Positions 1-6,211 are shown, counted from the first letter of the stretch. The stretch: 8,376 bases of DNA from Candidatus Nomurabacteria bacterium (GCA_943356395.1 CALRFC010000034.1:1-8376), one strand, 5' to 3'. Numbers and translations: made by a program. The notes: generated by a model not told the origin, from the letters alone.

Positions 1-301
1 TGACTTCCGGCTTCCAGAAATTCCACTTACCGAGCGCTTTGCCGATGAAATAGCGGAGCATGGCTTCCGTCACGCGATAGTCCGCGATGACGCCGTCTTT
101 CATCGGGCGATACGCGACGATCGATTCCGGCGTGCGCCCGATCATCTCTTTCGCGTCGTTGCCGATGGCGAGAATGCGATTGTCGATTTCAGAGACGGCG
201 ACGACGGACGGTTCGTTCAAGACAACGCCCTTGCCCGGCACATACACGAGCGTATTGGCGGTGCCCAAGTCGATGCCCAATTTTTTGGAGAAAAATGACA
301 T
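1..301 (-). CDS. mreB: MreB, rod-shape actin homologue (5' part; 3' end beyond window)
   Basis: This is the first 100 codons of MreB, the bacterial actin that forms membrane-associated filaments and guides lateral peptidoglycan synthesis. The start is the ATG at 301-299 and the frame stays open to base 1. The N-terminus carries the phosphate-1 nucleotide-binding signature [13 protein letters not shown] (residues 9-21), followed by the typical MreB stretches [26 protein letters not shown] and [21 protein letters not shown]. FtsA, Hsp70 and ParM do not share this series. The gene is divergent from the murA-like gene, with about 90 bp between the starts, so both wall-related genes may share control. 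There is no Shine-Dalgarno sequence; a -10 box lies 9 nt upstream of the ATG. The catalytic and C-terminal parts lie outside the window. Confidence 0.96.
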   Translation of the reverse strand, partial: MSFFSKKLGIDLGTANTLVYVPGKGVVLNEPSVVAVSEIDNRILAIGNDAKEMIGRTPESIVAYRPMKDGVIADYRVTEAMLRYFIGKALGKWNFWKPEV

Positions 302-310
302 AGATTCTCT

Positions 311-339
311 ATCTTAAACCAGATTTCTCTTAATAGCAA
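311..339 (-). promoter_or_regulatory. Putative mreB promoter
   Basis: On the minus strand, TTGCTA (339-334) and TAAGAT (316-311) are separated by 17 bp. The expected start site falls about 3 nt before the mreB ATG, so the mRNA would be essentially leaderless. The assignment rests on consensus and position only. Confidence 0.5.
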
Positions 340-377
340 AACGGCGCGTTATGCACAAACACGGAGCTCTCGTATCA

Positions 378-386
378 TGCTATATT
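378..386 (+). promoter_or_regulatory. Putative extended -10 promoter of the murA-like gene
   Basis: TGCTATATT matches an extended -10 element (TGn plus hexamer TATATT at 381-386). Seven bases separate the hexamer from the ATG at 394, so transcription would begin at or next to the start codon. No convincing -35 box is seen, as is common for extended -10 promoters. Confidence 0.5.
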
Positions 387-393
387 GAAAAAC

Positions 394-1767
394 ATGCCGA
401 AAAAGAAAAAAATTGAAGTATCTCTTCTGGAGCCGAAGACGCCTTCGGAAAATACCGCGAATGACGATTTCGAAGTCGTCGGCGGAAGGAAGCTCAAAGG
501 CACGATCCGGACAAACACATCGAAGAACGGCGCGCTCGGGCTCTTTTGCGCATCCATATTGAATTCTGCCCCGACGATCTTGCACGGCATTCCGCGCATC
601 GAAGAATTGAATCGCATGATCGAAATTTTCGAGAGTATCGGCATTGAGATATCGTGGATCGGCGAGCACTCCGTAAAAATAACTCCGCCAAAAAAATTGA
701 AATTGGACGGGCTCAATCTCGCGAGCGCCGGAAGAATCCGCTCCATCCTGATGCTGATCGGCGCGCTCGTGCATCGCGAAGGGAAATTTTCTCTGCCGCA
801 CGCGGGCGGATGCAAGATGGGCGACCGCACGATCGCCGCGCACCGCTTTGGGCTCATGTCGCTCGGCATAAGCATAAAGACAACCGAACATGAATACGAG
901 ATTTCTGTGGAGAAATTGCATCCGGCCGACATCACGCTCTATGAAGCGAGCGACACGGCGGCGGAAAATCTCCTGATCGCTTCCGCACTCATTCCGGGCA
1001 CAACGACGCTCCGTTTCGCCCCGCCGAATTATCAAGTGCAGGAAGTCTGTTTCTTTCTGGAGCGCCTTGGCGTAAAAATCGAAGGCATCGGCACAACGAC
1101 GCTCGTCGTCCACGGCGTGAAAAAGATCCATAAAAAAATCGAATATCAAAACAGCGAAGACCCGACCGAATCCATGATGCTCATCACCGCCGCGATCATG
1201 ACGGAATCGAAATTGAAGATCACGCGCTGTCCGATCGATTTCTTGCGCGTCGAATTGGAAAAATTGAAGCGCATGGGGCAAAAATATGAATGCTCGCCAT
1301 TGTACAGGAGCGCGAACGGACGGACGAATCTCGCGGACATCACGATATTCCCGTCGAAGCTCCGCGCGCTCCACGACAAGATTCATGCACTGCCGTACCC
1401 GGGAATCAACACCGACAATCTGCCTTTTTTCGTCCCGATCGCCACTCTTGCGGAAGGCACGACGCTCATCCACGATTTCATGTGGGAAAATCGCGCGATA
1501 TACTTCACGGAATTGAATCGCTTGGGCGCGAACATCACGCTCGCCGACCCGCACCGCGTCATCGTCCAAGGCAAGACGGCTCTCAAAGCCGCGCAGATCA
1601 TCTGCCCGCCCGCGCTCCGGCCGTCGACGATGATTCTGATCGCGATGCTCGGCTCGAAAGGAAAATCGGTTCTCCGAAATGTCTACGCCATCAACCGCGG
1701 CTACGAAAAGATTGCCGAACGCTTAAACGCCGCCGGCGCGTCGATAAAGATAATCAGGAATTCGTGA
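394..1767 (+). CDS. murA: UDP-N-acetylglucosamine 1-carboxyvinyltransferase (MurA-like, divergent)
   Basis: The 457-aa product belongs to the EPSP synthase/MurA family; MurA transfers enolpyruvate from PEP to UDP-GlcNAc, the first committed step of peptidoglycan synthesis in the cytoplasm. Key E. coli MurA positions have counterparts: the Lys-Asn pair (K44-N45, cf. K22-N23), R116 (cf. R91), the catalytic cysteine C140 in GGCKMGDR (cf. C115) with R145 (cf. R120), T340-D341 in the position of the catalytic aspartate (cf. D305), and R409 in LRPS (cf. R397). The cysteine predicts a fosfomycin-type nucleophile. The protein is about 40 aa longer than E. coli MurA. The extra length comes from a basic, low-complexity N-terminal extension (residues 1-25) and an insertion before the TD motif. 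The substrate-binding strand equivalent to KVSVGAT is replaced by EASDTAAEN, so a changed acceptor is possible. I chose ATG 394 over an in-frame TTG at 385, which lies inside the -10 box. Confidence 0.85.
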   Translation: MPKKKKIEVSLLEPKTPSENTANDDFEVVGGRKLKGTIRTNTSKNGALGLFCASILNSAPTILHGIPRIEELNRMIEIFESIGIEISWIGEHSVKITPPKKLKLDGLNLASAGRIRSILMLIGALVHREGKFSLPHAGGCKMGDRTIAAHRFGLMSLGISIKTTEHEYEISVEKLHPADITLYEASDTAAENLLIASALIPGTTTLRFAPPNYQVQEVCFFLERLGVKIEGIGTTTLVVHGVKKIHKKIEYQNSEDPTESMMLITAAIMTESKLKITRCPIDFLRVELEKLKRMGQKYECSPLYRSANGRTNLADITIFPSKLRALHDKIHALPYPGINTDNLPFFVPIATLAEGTTLIHDFMWENRAIYFTELNRLGANITLADPHRVIVQGKTALKAAQIICPPALRPSTMILIAMLGSKGKSVLRNVYAINRGYEKIAERLNAAGASIKIIRNS

Positions 1768-1773
1768 GGAGAA

Positions 1774-1795
1774 GGTTCTAGGTTCTAGGTGCTAG
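1774..1795 (+). repeat. CTA heptamer repeat (copy 1)
   Basis: CTA recurs exactly every 7 nt (1778, 1785, 1792) in a GGTTCTA-type repeat just after the murA stop. The stretch matches 8175-8196 at 21 of 22 positions, so it belongs to a dispersed intergenic repeat family. Its function is unknown. Confidence 0.8.
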
Positions 1796-1819
1796 TAAAA
1801 ATCAAACTCGATACCACTG

Positions 1820-1839
1820 AAATTTCTTTAAAGAAATTT
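1820..1839. repeat. 20-bp perfect palindrome
   Basis: Positions 1820-1829 are the exact reverse complement of 1830-1839 (core CTTTAAAG). It overlaps the start of the 46-bp palindrome by 4 bp, making two nested AT-rich cruciform-capable elements in a row. It has no spacer and no following T-run suited to a terminator. Confidence 0.85.
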
Positions 1840-1881
1840 GTATAATATAAACACACGATCGTGTGTTTATATTATACAAAT
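1836..1881. repeat. 46-bp perfect palindrome (no spacer)
   Basis: All 23 base pairs match around the centre GATC (1857-1860). The arms are AT-rich outside (TTTGTATAATATAAA) and a CA/TG run near the centre. Each arm carries TTTGTATAAT, which resembles an extended -10 element, so the element holds two symmetric promoter-like sequences pointing inward. It lies between the murA stop and the bidirectional terminator at 1895-1924. Confidence 0.95.
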
Positions 1882-1894
1882 GGAAAAGTAGTAA

Positions 1895-1924
1895 AAAACC
1901 CGAAGCGCAGAGCGTTCGGGTTTT
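1895..1924. terminator. Bidirectional intrinsic terminator
   Basis: AAAACCCGAA (1895-1904) pairs with TTCGGGTTTT (1915-1924); the inner CGC and GCG extend the stem. It separates convergent genes, murA (plus) and the small membrane protein gene (minus). The U-run is longer on the minus side (six T against four), so it should serve the minus gene better. Confidence 0.8.
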
Positions 1925-1954
1925 GAATTGATTCCTTTGATTTCGTTTCTCTGA

Positions 1955-2191
1955 TTATGTTTCGTTTTCCTTTTTCTTCCTTTCTTCCGCATGCGCTTTT
2001 GCGATTTGTATAGCGATCATTATCGGTTTGAACAATAAGATTCCGAAAACAAGTATCGCTCCGAGGATATTGAACACTATGGCAAAACCAGCCGCCGGAT
2101 CTTTGTCTGAAGTGGTCGATGTTTCAGCGTTTACATTTACAAATATAAAAAGTGCAAGAAGAAAAACAGCGAGTATTGTTATTTTTTTCAT
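1955..2191 (-). CDS. Small exported or membrane protein, unknown function
   Basis: The 78-aa product is not recognised. Residues 1-22 look like a signal peptide: MKK, a hydrophobic core, then V-N-A as a plausible signal peptidase I site after A22. A short Thr/Ser/Asp linker and a long hydrophobic segment (about residues 33-64) follow, which could form one membrane helix or a hairpin broken at FKP. The C-terminal tail is strongly charged (HAEERKKKENET). I chose ATG 2191 because a signal peptide begins there and a good promoter sits just upstream; a longer in-frame version from 2236 would run through the promoter. The gene is visibly AT-richer than murA or priA. It is monocistronic, with a terminator at 1895-1924 and a promoter at 2208-2236. 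The plan (signal peptide, hydrophobic stretch, charged tail) resembles small pilin-like or secretion subunits, but no family motif supports that. Confidence 0.75.
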   Translation of the reverse strand: MKKITILAVFLLALFIFVNVNAETSTTSDKDPAAGFAIVFNILGAILVFGILLFKPIMIAIQIAKAHAEERKKKENET

Positions 2192-2207
2192 AAAATTCTT
2201 TTTCCAA

Positions 2208-2236
2208 TTTATATAAAATAAATCAATTTTTGTCAA
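2208..2236 (-). promoter_or_regulatory. Sigma70-type promoter of the small membrane protein gene
   Basis: On the minus strand, a consensus TTGACA (2236-2231) and TATAAA (2213-2208) are separated by 17 bp. This is the best classical promoter in the window. The start site would be about 10 nt before the ATG at 2191. The second 46-bp palindrome ends 13 bp upstream of the -35 box. Confidence 0.75.
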
Positions 2237-2248
2237 TTCAGGATTTTA

Positions 2249-2294
2249 CAAATCATTGCAACCGTGAGCGGCCGCTCACGGTTGCAATGATTTG
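2249..2294. repeat. 46-bp perfect palindrome (no spacer), GC-rich centre
   Basis: All 23 base pairs match around the centre GCGGCCGC (2268-2275). The sequence is unrelated to the palindrome at 1836-1881 but has exactly the same length and also no spacer. It lies between the histidine phosphatase terminator and the TTGACA box of the small membrane protein gene, so it could influence that promoter. No T-run follows on either side, so it is not a classical terminator. Confidence 0.95.
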
Positions 2295-2310
2295 ATCATG
2301 CAAAAATCGT

Positions 2311-2341
2311 AAAAAAGAAAAACCCGCGGATTCGCGGGTTT
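2311..2341 (-). terminator. Intrinsic terminator of the histidine phosphatase gene
   Basis: AAACCCGCG (2320-2328) pairs with CGCGGGTTT (2333-2341) across a GATT loop. Read on the minus strand it is followed by TTTTTCTTTTTT, and it begins 14 bp after the stop at 2355. Stem and U-tract make it a strong Rho-independent terminator. Confidence 0.88.
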
Positions 2342-2354
2342 GGAGATTAGAAAA

Positions 2355-2960
2355 TCAGAATTCAAAAATATGTACGGAGCCGTTCGGCGGAGGCGTTTCA
2401 AAAATCTCTCCCTTCTCATGCTTGTAAAGTACGCGGATGACTCCGGCATGAGTTACCACGAGGACATCCGTACCGAGATATTTTTCTTTCAGGTCACGGA
2501 TGAATTCATACAATCTTTTCTTCACTTCTTCGTATGAATCTCCGTGGTACTCTCCGAAATCATAATCCTGATCGCGGTATTTTTCTTCCAGATTTTCATT
2601 CGGATGAAGTTTCGCTATTTCGTCCCACGATTTTCCCGTGAGCTTGCCGAAATCAACTTCGCGCAGGCGAGAATCGTATTGGATCAAATCATGAAGTTCC
2701 GGCAAAGAAAGCCCCGGGGAGAAAGTTTTTATGATATTTATCGCGGTCTCTTCCGCTCTTTTTATGGGCGAAGAGAATGTCCCGATAATCCTTCCGAAAG
2801 ATGCGAGCTTGATTTCTTTGCCGGCATCTTTGGCTTGAGCGACTCCTTTTTCGTTGAGCGGTTCATCGGCGGTGTTTTCGCCGCCGGGCAATTTGCCTTT
2901 CGTGTTGCGATTGGTTTCTCCGTGTCGTACGAAATAGAATTTCTTAGTCTTGTCGGCCAT
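2355..2960 (-). CDS. Histidine phosphatase superfamily protein (phosphoglycerate mutase-like)
   Basis: The 201-aa product belongs to the branch-1 histidine phosphatases, which use a phosphohistidine intermediate. The RHGET motif (R12-H13-G14) gives the nucleophile. SSPIKRAEETA supplies the substrate-binding arginine, LREVDFGKLTGKSWDEI the glutamate acting as general acid, and VVTHAGVIR the second catalytic histidine. Length and motif order fit the family, so it should be active. The substrate cannot be told from sequence: a cofactor-dependent phosphoglycerate mutase, an alpha-ribazole phosphatase-like enzyme or a broad-specificity phosphatase are all possible. The gene is monocistronic with a terminator downstream. 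The 5' leader is AT-rich without a Shine-Dalgarno sequence. Confidence 0.9.
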   Translation of the reverse strand: MADKTKKFYFVRHGETNRNTKGKLPGGENTADEPLNEKGVAQAKDAGKEIKLASFGRIIGTFSSPIKRAEETAINIIKTFSPGLSLPELHDLIQYDSRLREVDFGKLTGKSWDEIAKLHPNENLEEKYRDQDYDFGEYHGDSYEEVKKRLYEFIRDLKEKYLGTDVLVVTHAGVIRVLYKHEKGEIFETPPPNGSVHIFEF

Positions 2961-2989
2961 GATTAAACTTTTTATTTTTAAAATTTGAG

Positions 2990-2995
2990 ATTATA
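2990..2995 (-). promoter_or_regulatory. Putative -10 box of the histidine phosphatase gene
   Basis: A consensus TATAAT (2995-2990, minus strand) lies 29 nt before the ATG at 2960. A TTGACA at 3022-3017 is 21 bp away, too far for a normal pair, so the -35 element is uncertain. The predicted leader of about 20 nt is longer than for its neighbours. Confidence 0.5.
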
Positions 2996-3063
2996 TTAAC
3001 AAAGAACATCATGTGTTGTCAATAGCAACCAACAAAAAATCCTGAATTCTCCCCTCTCCGGTT

Positions 3064-3076
3064 TTTGTGGTACGCT
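3064..3076 (+). promoter_or_regulatory. Putative TTTGTGG extended -10 promoter of priA
   Basis: TTTGTGGTACGCT ends 6 nt before the ATG at 3083, so transcription would start at the start codon. The same TTGTGGTA core precedes the RT gene (6254-6266) and rpsU (7293-7304), which makes it a recurring promoter element here. Confidence 0.6.
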
Positions 3077-3082
3077 CGAAAG

Positions 3083-5026
3083 ATGCATATCGTCACCGTC
3101 CTACCGCTTGCCAAAAATACAGGCATGGAATTCCTCACCTACTTCACGACGCAAACGGTGTCGCGAGGAATGATCGTTTCCGTGCCGCTCCGCAAAAAGA
3201 CGATCGACGCGCTCGTTGTCGATGTGCGCGACGCCTCGGAAGAAAAGAACGCCGTCAAAGGCGCGAGTTTTTCGCTCAAAAAAATAATCAAGGTCAAAGG
3301 CCCGTCGTTCATTCCGATTGCCTTCATGGAATCGTGCGAAAAGCTCAAGGATTATTACGCAACGACGACCGGCGCGATCATCTCGACTGCGATTTCCGAT
3401 ATCTGCTTCAAAGAATACGCAAAAATCGGATACAAGGAAGAAATTGCGGGTGACGGGGCGCAGGGCATCGTCCCCGACCGTCTCGCGTATCAAGCGCCGC
3501 GCGAAGACCGGATAGCATACTACAAGACATACATCCGCGAAGCGTTCGCGCGCAAGGCATCCGTCATGATCATGCTCCCGACGCTCCACGACATTTCGAT
3601 ATGGAAAGAAATGCTTTCCAAAGGGATCGAGAAGTATACGATTACTCTCCACAACGAAAAAACGAAAAAAGAATTGCTCGCGGACATGAATCGCGCGATA
3701 ACCGAAACGCATCCGGTCGTCATCCTCGCGACCCCTTCTTTTATTTTCATCCCGCGCACAGACCTCGACACCTTCATCATCGAAATGGAATCGCGCGAAG
3801 CGTATAAGACGCCGGCGCGGCCGTATCTTGATTTCCGGATCCTCGCCGAGCTCTACAGCTACAAGAGCGGATGGAAATGCATCATCGGCGACACTTTGCT
3901 CCGGCCTGAAACATCCATGCGTCTCGCCCGCCGCGACATCATCGCGCTCTATCCGCCGTCATTCCGCCTCTCGCCAAAAGCATCTCTCCGTATCATCGAC
4001 ATGAAAGCCGTGAACACGATGGGTATTGAAAAAAGTTTCCGCATCATCGACGACGAAGTCTTGGAAGTCTTGAAAAAGAATATCGCGTCCGGCCGGCGTT
4101 CGTTCATCTTTTCATTGCGCAAGGGACTCGCTCCGACGACCGTCTGCGGAGACTGCGGAGAAACCGTCCTCTGTCCCTCGTGCGAAAGCCCGCTCGTCCT
4201 CTACCAGAAAGCCGGCGTTTTGAAGAATCAGGGAAGGATTTTTATCTGCAATCATTGCCGCGGAAGGTTCGGATCGGACATCGTGTGCAAAAAATGCGAG
4301 AGCTGGAATCTCGTCCCGCTCGGCATCGGCACCGAGCGCGTGAAAGAATATCTGGAAGAACAGTTCGTCGATGCGCCGATATTTATTCTCGATCGCGAGA
4401 GCGCGAGCACGCACGCGCAGGCGAAAAAAATAGTTGAAAGATATTATGCTACGGAAGGAGCGATATTGGTCGGTACGGAAATGGCGCTCTACTATCTTTC
4501 GGAGCCGGTCGATACGGCGATCATCGCGTCCTTTGACGCGCTCTTCTCTATTCCCTCCTACCGCGGAATCGAGAAGATTCTTCATCTCATGCTCGACATG
4601 GAAGAAATCACGGAACGGAAATTCATCATTCAAACGCGCACGATCGATCACGACATCATTTCCGCTATCAAAAAAGAATCATTGCTCGCGCTCGCGCGCG
4701 AAGAAGAGAACGACAGAAAGGCATTCGGCTATCCGCCTTTCATGACGCTCATAAAGGTGGTGGAAGAAGGAAAAGAAAATGGTGTGTTGAAGACGCAGGC
4801 GTTCCTTTCGAATGCGCTTCCGAAATTTCCATTCGAGAAAACTATTTCGCTCTCGCGCCGCGGTGCAAAAGAATTCCGTCTTTCGTGCCTCATCAAGATT
4901 CCCGCTAAAGAATGGTCATTGCCCTTTTTCGAGCCGGAAGGAAGTATAAATATGGACTTCCTTTCCGTCCTTCGCGCACTTCCGCCATCGTGCGCGATAC
5001 ACATCAATCCGGAGAATGTGTTGTGA
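3083..5026 (+). CDS. priA: PriA-like primosomal protein N' with degenerate helicase motifs
   Basis: The 647-aa product is a PriA homologue. PriA normally binds stalled forks, unwinds DNA 3'-5' and helps reload the replicative helicase. The zinc-binding region is intact: C355, C358, C364, C367, C389, C392, C402 and C405 keep the PriA spacing (CxxC-x5-CxxC ... CxxC-x9-CxxC), followed by GIGTERV and a GYPPF element near the C-terminus. The ATPase core has decayed. The Walker A region (GVTGSGKTEVY in PriA) reads APREDRIAYYKTYIREAF, the DEEH box is E234-M-E-S, and the VAGRAGR motif VI is replaced by LDMEEITER. So the protein should not hydrolyse ATP as PriA does, yet the frame is complete and well kept, suggesting selection for DNA binding or primosome scaffolding. 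ATG 3083 is chosen because an upstream in-frame TTG (3065) lies inside the promoter. Confidence 0.87.
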   Translation: MHIVTVLPLAKNTGMEFLTYFTTQTVSRGMIVSVPLRKKTIDALVVDVRDASEEKNAVKGASFSLKKIIKVKGPSFIPIAFMESCEKLKDYYATTTGAIISTAISDICFKEYAKIGYKEEIAGDGAQGIVPDRLAYQAPREDRIAYYKTYIREAFARKASVMIMLPTLHDISIWKEMLSKGIEKYTITLHNEKTKKELLADMNRAITETHPVVILATPSFIFIPRTDLDTFIIEMESREAYKTPARPYLDFRILAELYSYKSGWKCIIGDTLLRPETSMRLARRDIIALYPPSFRLSPKASLRIIDMKAVNTMGIEKSFRIIDDEVLEVLKKNIASGRRSFIFSLRKGLAPTTVCGDCGETVLCPSCESPLVLYQKAGVLKNQGRIFICNHCRGRFGSDIVCKKCESWNLVPLGIGTERVKEYLEEQFVDAPIFILDRESASTHAQAKKIVERYYATEGAILVGTEMALYYLSEPVDTAIIASFDALFSIPSYRGIEKILHLMLDMEEITERKFIIQTRTIDHDIISAIKKESLLALAREEENDRKAFGYPPFMTLIKVVEEGKENGVLKTQAFLSNALPKFPFEKTISLSRRGAKEFRLSCLIKIPAKEWSLPFFEPEGSINMDFLSVLRALPPSCAIHINPENVL

Positions 5027-5069
5027 GTGAGTGGGTGGGTGGGAAGTAAGAAGAGAGAAGCGAACAGGG

Positions 5070-5119
5070 CATGGCACATAACACTGAACATAAAACATAA
5101 ATCATAGAACATAGATCAC
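5070..5119 (+). repeat. CAT heptamer repeat (copy 1)
   Basis: CAT recurs at 5070 and 5077 and then strictly every 7 nt at 5089, 5096, 5103 and 5110 (with CAC at 5117), in units like CATARAA. It lies just after the priA stop. A shorter relative (CAT at 5192, 5197, 5204) follows the 35-bp palindrome. Confidence 0.75.
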
Positions 5120-5144
5120 AATTAAAAAACCACAGGCATTCGTC

Positions 5145-5179
5145 TGACCACTAGCTAGGACTGTCCTAGCTAGTGGTCA
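5145..5179. repeat. 35-bp inverted repeat (17-bp arms, 1-nt spacer)
   Basis: Positions 5145-5161 are the exact reverse complement of 5163-5179 around T5162; the arms contain CTAGCTAGGAC. It sits between convergent priA and the 219-aa gene and is the third long perfect palindrome in the window, again with a sequence of its own. There is no adjoining T-run. It could still act as an mRNA 3' end for priA, which has no other terminator before 5211. Confidence 0.93.
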
Positions 5180-5210
5180 TAACGCGCAACACATAACATA
5201 GAGCATAAAA

Positions 5211-5234
5211 AAGCGAATCTCAAAAGATTCGCTT
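5211..5234 (-). terminator. Intrinsic terminator of the 219-aa gene
   Basis: AAGCGAATCT (5211-5220) pairs with AGATTCGCTT (5225-5234) across a 4-nt loop. On the minus strand it runs into TTTTTT. The hairpin includes the last codons and the stop of the gene. It could also stop transcripts coming from priA. Confidence 0.85.
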
Positions 5235-5879
5235 GTTAGAATTTTCTAAAAAACCTTCCAATAATTTTTCGAAACGTGTGTGAATCGTGCTTTTATTTTC
5301 TAAATTCAAGACCAAAATTCTAATGTCCTGATGTTTTTTTAAATGCCTTTCTGCGGATCCTTCACTTCCGGTAATCTGCACAGGAACAACTGCCTCGCGA
5401 TACTCTGGGTGATAAATTGTTACTTTTCTGTCAATTCCCATGCTCATATCTTCGGTTTGAGTTGCGTGTTCTATTTTTCTCACACGAATTAATTTGTATC
5501 GTATTCCAACTACAACCAAAGTATCAAATAATTTTTCCATTTGATACCCGAAAATTCGACTTTTTATTTCTGGTATAATTTCCTTTCTAACTTCTTCAAG
5601 AGTACATTGATTTCTAACCGTAATTGTTAAATCACGAGCGAAACTTCTTGCTATCTCAATATGCGCGCCTCCTCTTGTTTTTTCAATAAAAGTTACTGAA
5701 AGACTGTGAAGCGGATTTTGATCATAAAATATTTGGTAGTTAAGAGTTCCTAATTCGGTCAACTTGCCATTGAATTTTATAATCAATCTTTCGTTTCCAA
5801 ATTTAAGTCTTTTGAAAACTTCGTGAATGTTAGATTCAAATACCTTCGATATAAAACATTTTTCAACTTTTCTTCCCAT
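5220..5879 (-). CDS. Protein of unknown function, divergent from the RT-associated RNA
   Basis: The 219-aa product is soluble, with no signal peptide or membrane segment, and I do not recognise it. The C-terminal half has a weak resemblance to PD-(D/E)XK-type folds: EDMSMGID150 followed 17 residues later by the strand VPVQ168-I-T170. The position where such nucleases have lysine holds threonine, so even if the fold is right the site may be inactive. A basic helical tail follows (RHLKKHQ, then FEKLLEGFLENSNK). The coding sequence is clearly AT-richer than murA, priA or rpsU, which suggests later acquisition. It shares one divergent intergenic region with the small RNA gene at 5969-6235, and together with the RT forms a block bounded by terminators. 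That makes it a candidate effector of the RT system, by position only. A TATAAA at 5895-5890 lies 10 nt before the ATG. Confidence 0.8.
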   Translation of the reverse strand: MGRKVEKCFISKVFESNIHEVFKRLKFGNERLIIKFNGKLTELGTLNYQIFYDQNPLHSLSVTFIEKTRGGAHIEIARSFARDLTITVRNQCTLEEVRKEIIPEIKSRIFGYQMEKLFDTLVVVGIRYKLIRVRKIEHATQTEDMSMGIDRKVTIYHPEYREAVVPVQITGSEGSAERHLKKHQDIRILVLNLENKSTIHTRFEKLLEGFLENSNKRIF

Positions 5880-5889
5880 TTTTAATTTT

Positions 5890-5895
5890 TTTATA
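5890..5895 (-). promoter_or_regulatory. Putative -10 box of the 219-aa gene
   Basis: TATAAA on the minus strand lies 10 nt before the ATG at 5879, predicting a leader of about 3 nt. No clear -35 box is visible at 16-18 bp. Confidence 0.4.
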
Positions 5896-5933
5896 CATTA
5901 CAACATCTCGGATATTAAATCAAATGCATATGC

Positions 5934-5962
5934 TTGATACTTCATACGCAATACTTTATACT
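5934..5962 (+). promoter_or_regulatory. Promoter of the RT-associated small RNA
   Basis: TTGATA (5934-5939) and TATACT (5957-5962) are separated by exactly 17 bp, a good sigma70-type pair. The start would be near 5969, about 30 nt before the left arm of the 14-bp inverted repeat. No plausible protein start follows, so it points to an RNA gene. Confidence 0.68.
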
Positions 5963-5997
5963 TCTCTTAAGCAATTGCGCGATCTTTTAGCAATAAA

Positions 5998-6180
5998 CTG
6001 GGCCGGAGAAATAAGCGTGCGAGATGCAACGCTTGAGGTGTGCTCGGAAACGGGCGGAGCTATCGCTCCAGTAGGTTGGCACCATTTGGCGCCACCCATA
6101 ATTTTATCAATCTTTTGAAAAACGATTGACGATCAAAAGTCGCAAAGCTATTTTCCATTTTGCGCGTTTCTCCGGCCCAG
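5998..6180. repeat. 14-bp inverted repeat closing the RNA core (a1/a2-like)
   Basis: CTGGGCCGGAGAAA (5998-6011) is the exact reverse complement of TTTCTCCGGCCCAG (6167-6180); a G-U pair can extend it by one. The repeats enclose 155 nt. In retrons the equivalent a1/a2 repeats flank msr-msd and hold the RNA ends together. Confidence 0.93.
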
Positions 6181-6211
6181 CATGATCGAAAATTTATACC
6201 TTTCCATACAC

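Noticed and set aside
87..317. 76-codon plus-strand frame at the window start
   Set aside because: It is antisense to mreB, whose minus-strand translation is unmistakable.
349..1569. 406-codon open frame antisense to murA
   Set aside because: It is a compositional shadow: the product is rich in R, F, D and E without a recognisable domain, and the plus-strand MurA motifs are clear.
3017..3022. TTGACA (minus strand) as -35 box of the histidine phosphatase gene
   Set aside because: The gap to TATAAT at 2990-2995 is 21 bp, too long for a standard sigma70 pair.
3101..3712. 203-codon antisense frame in priA
   Set aside because: Shadow of the priA frame; no start context and no domain.
5924..6118. 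64-codon open frame over the small RNA gene
   Set aside because: It starts upstream of the predicted transcription start, crosses the RNA promoter and several hairpins, and has no protein features.
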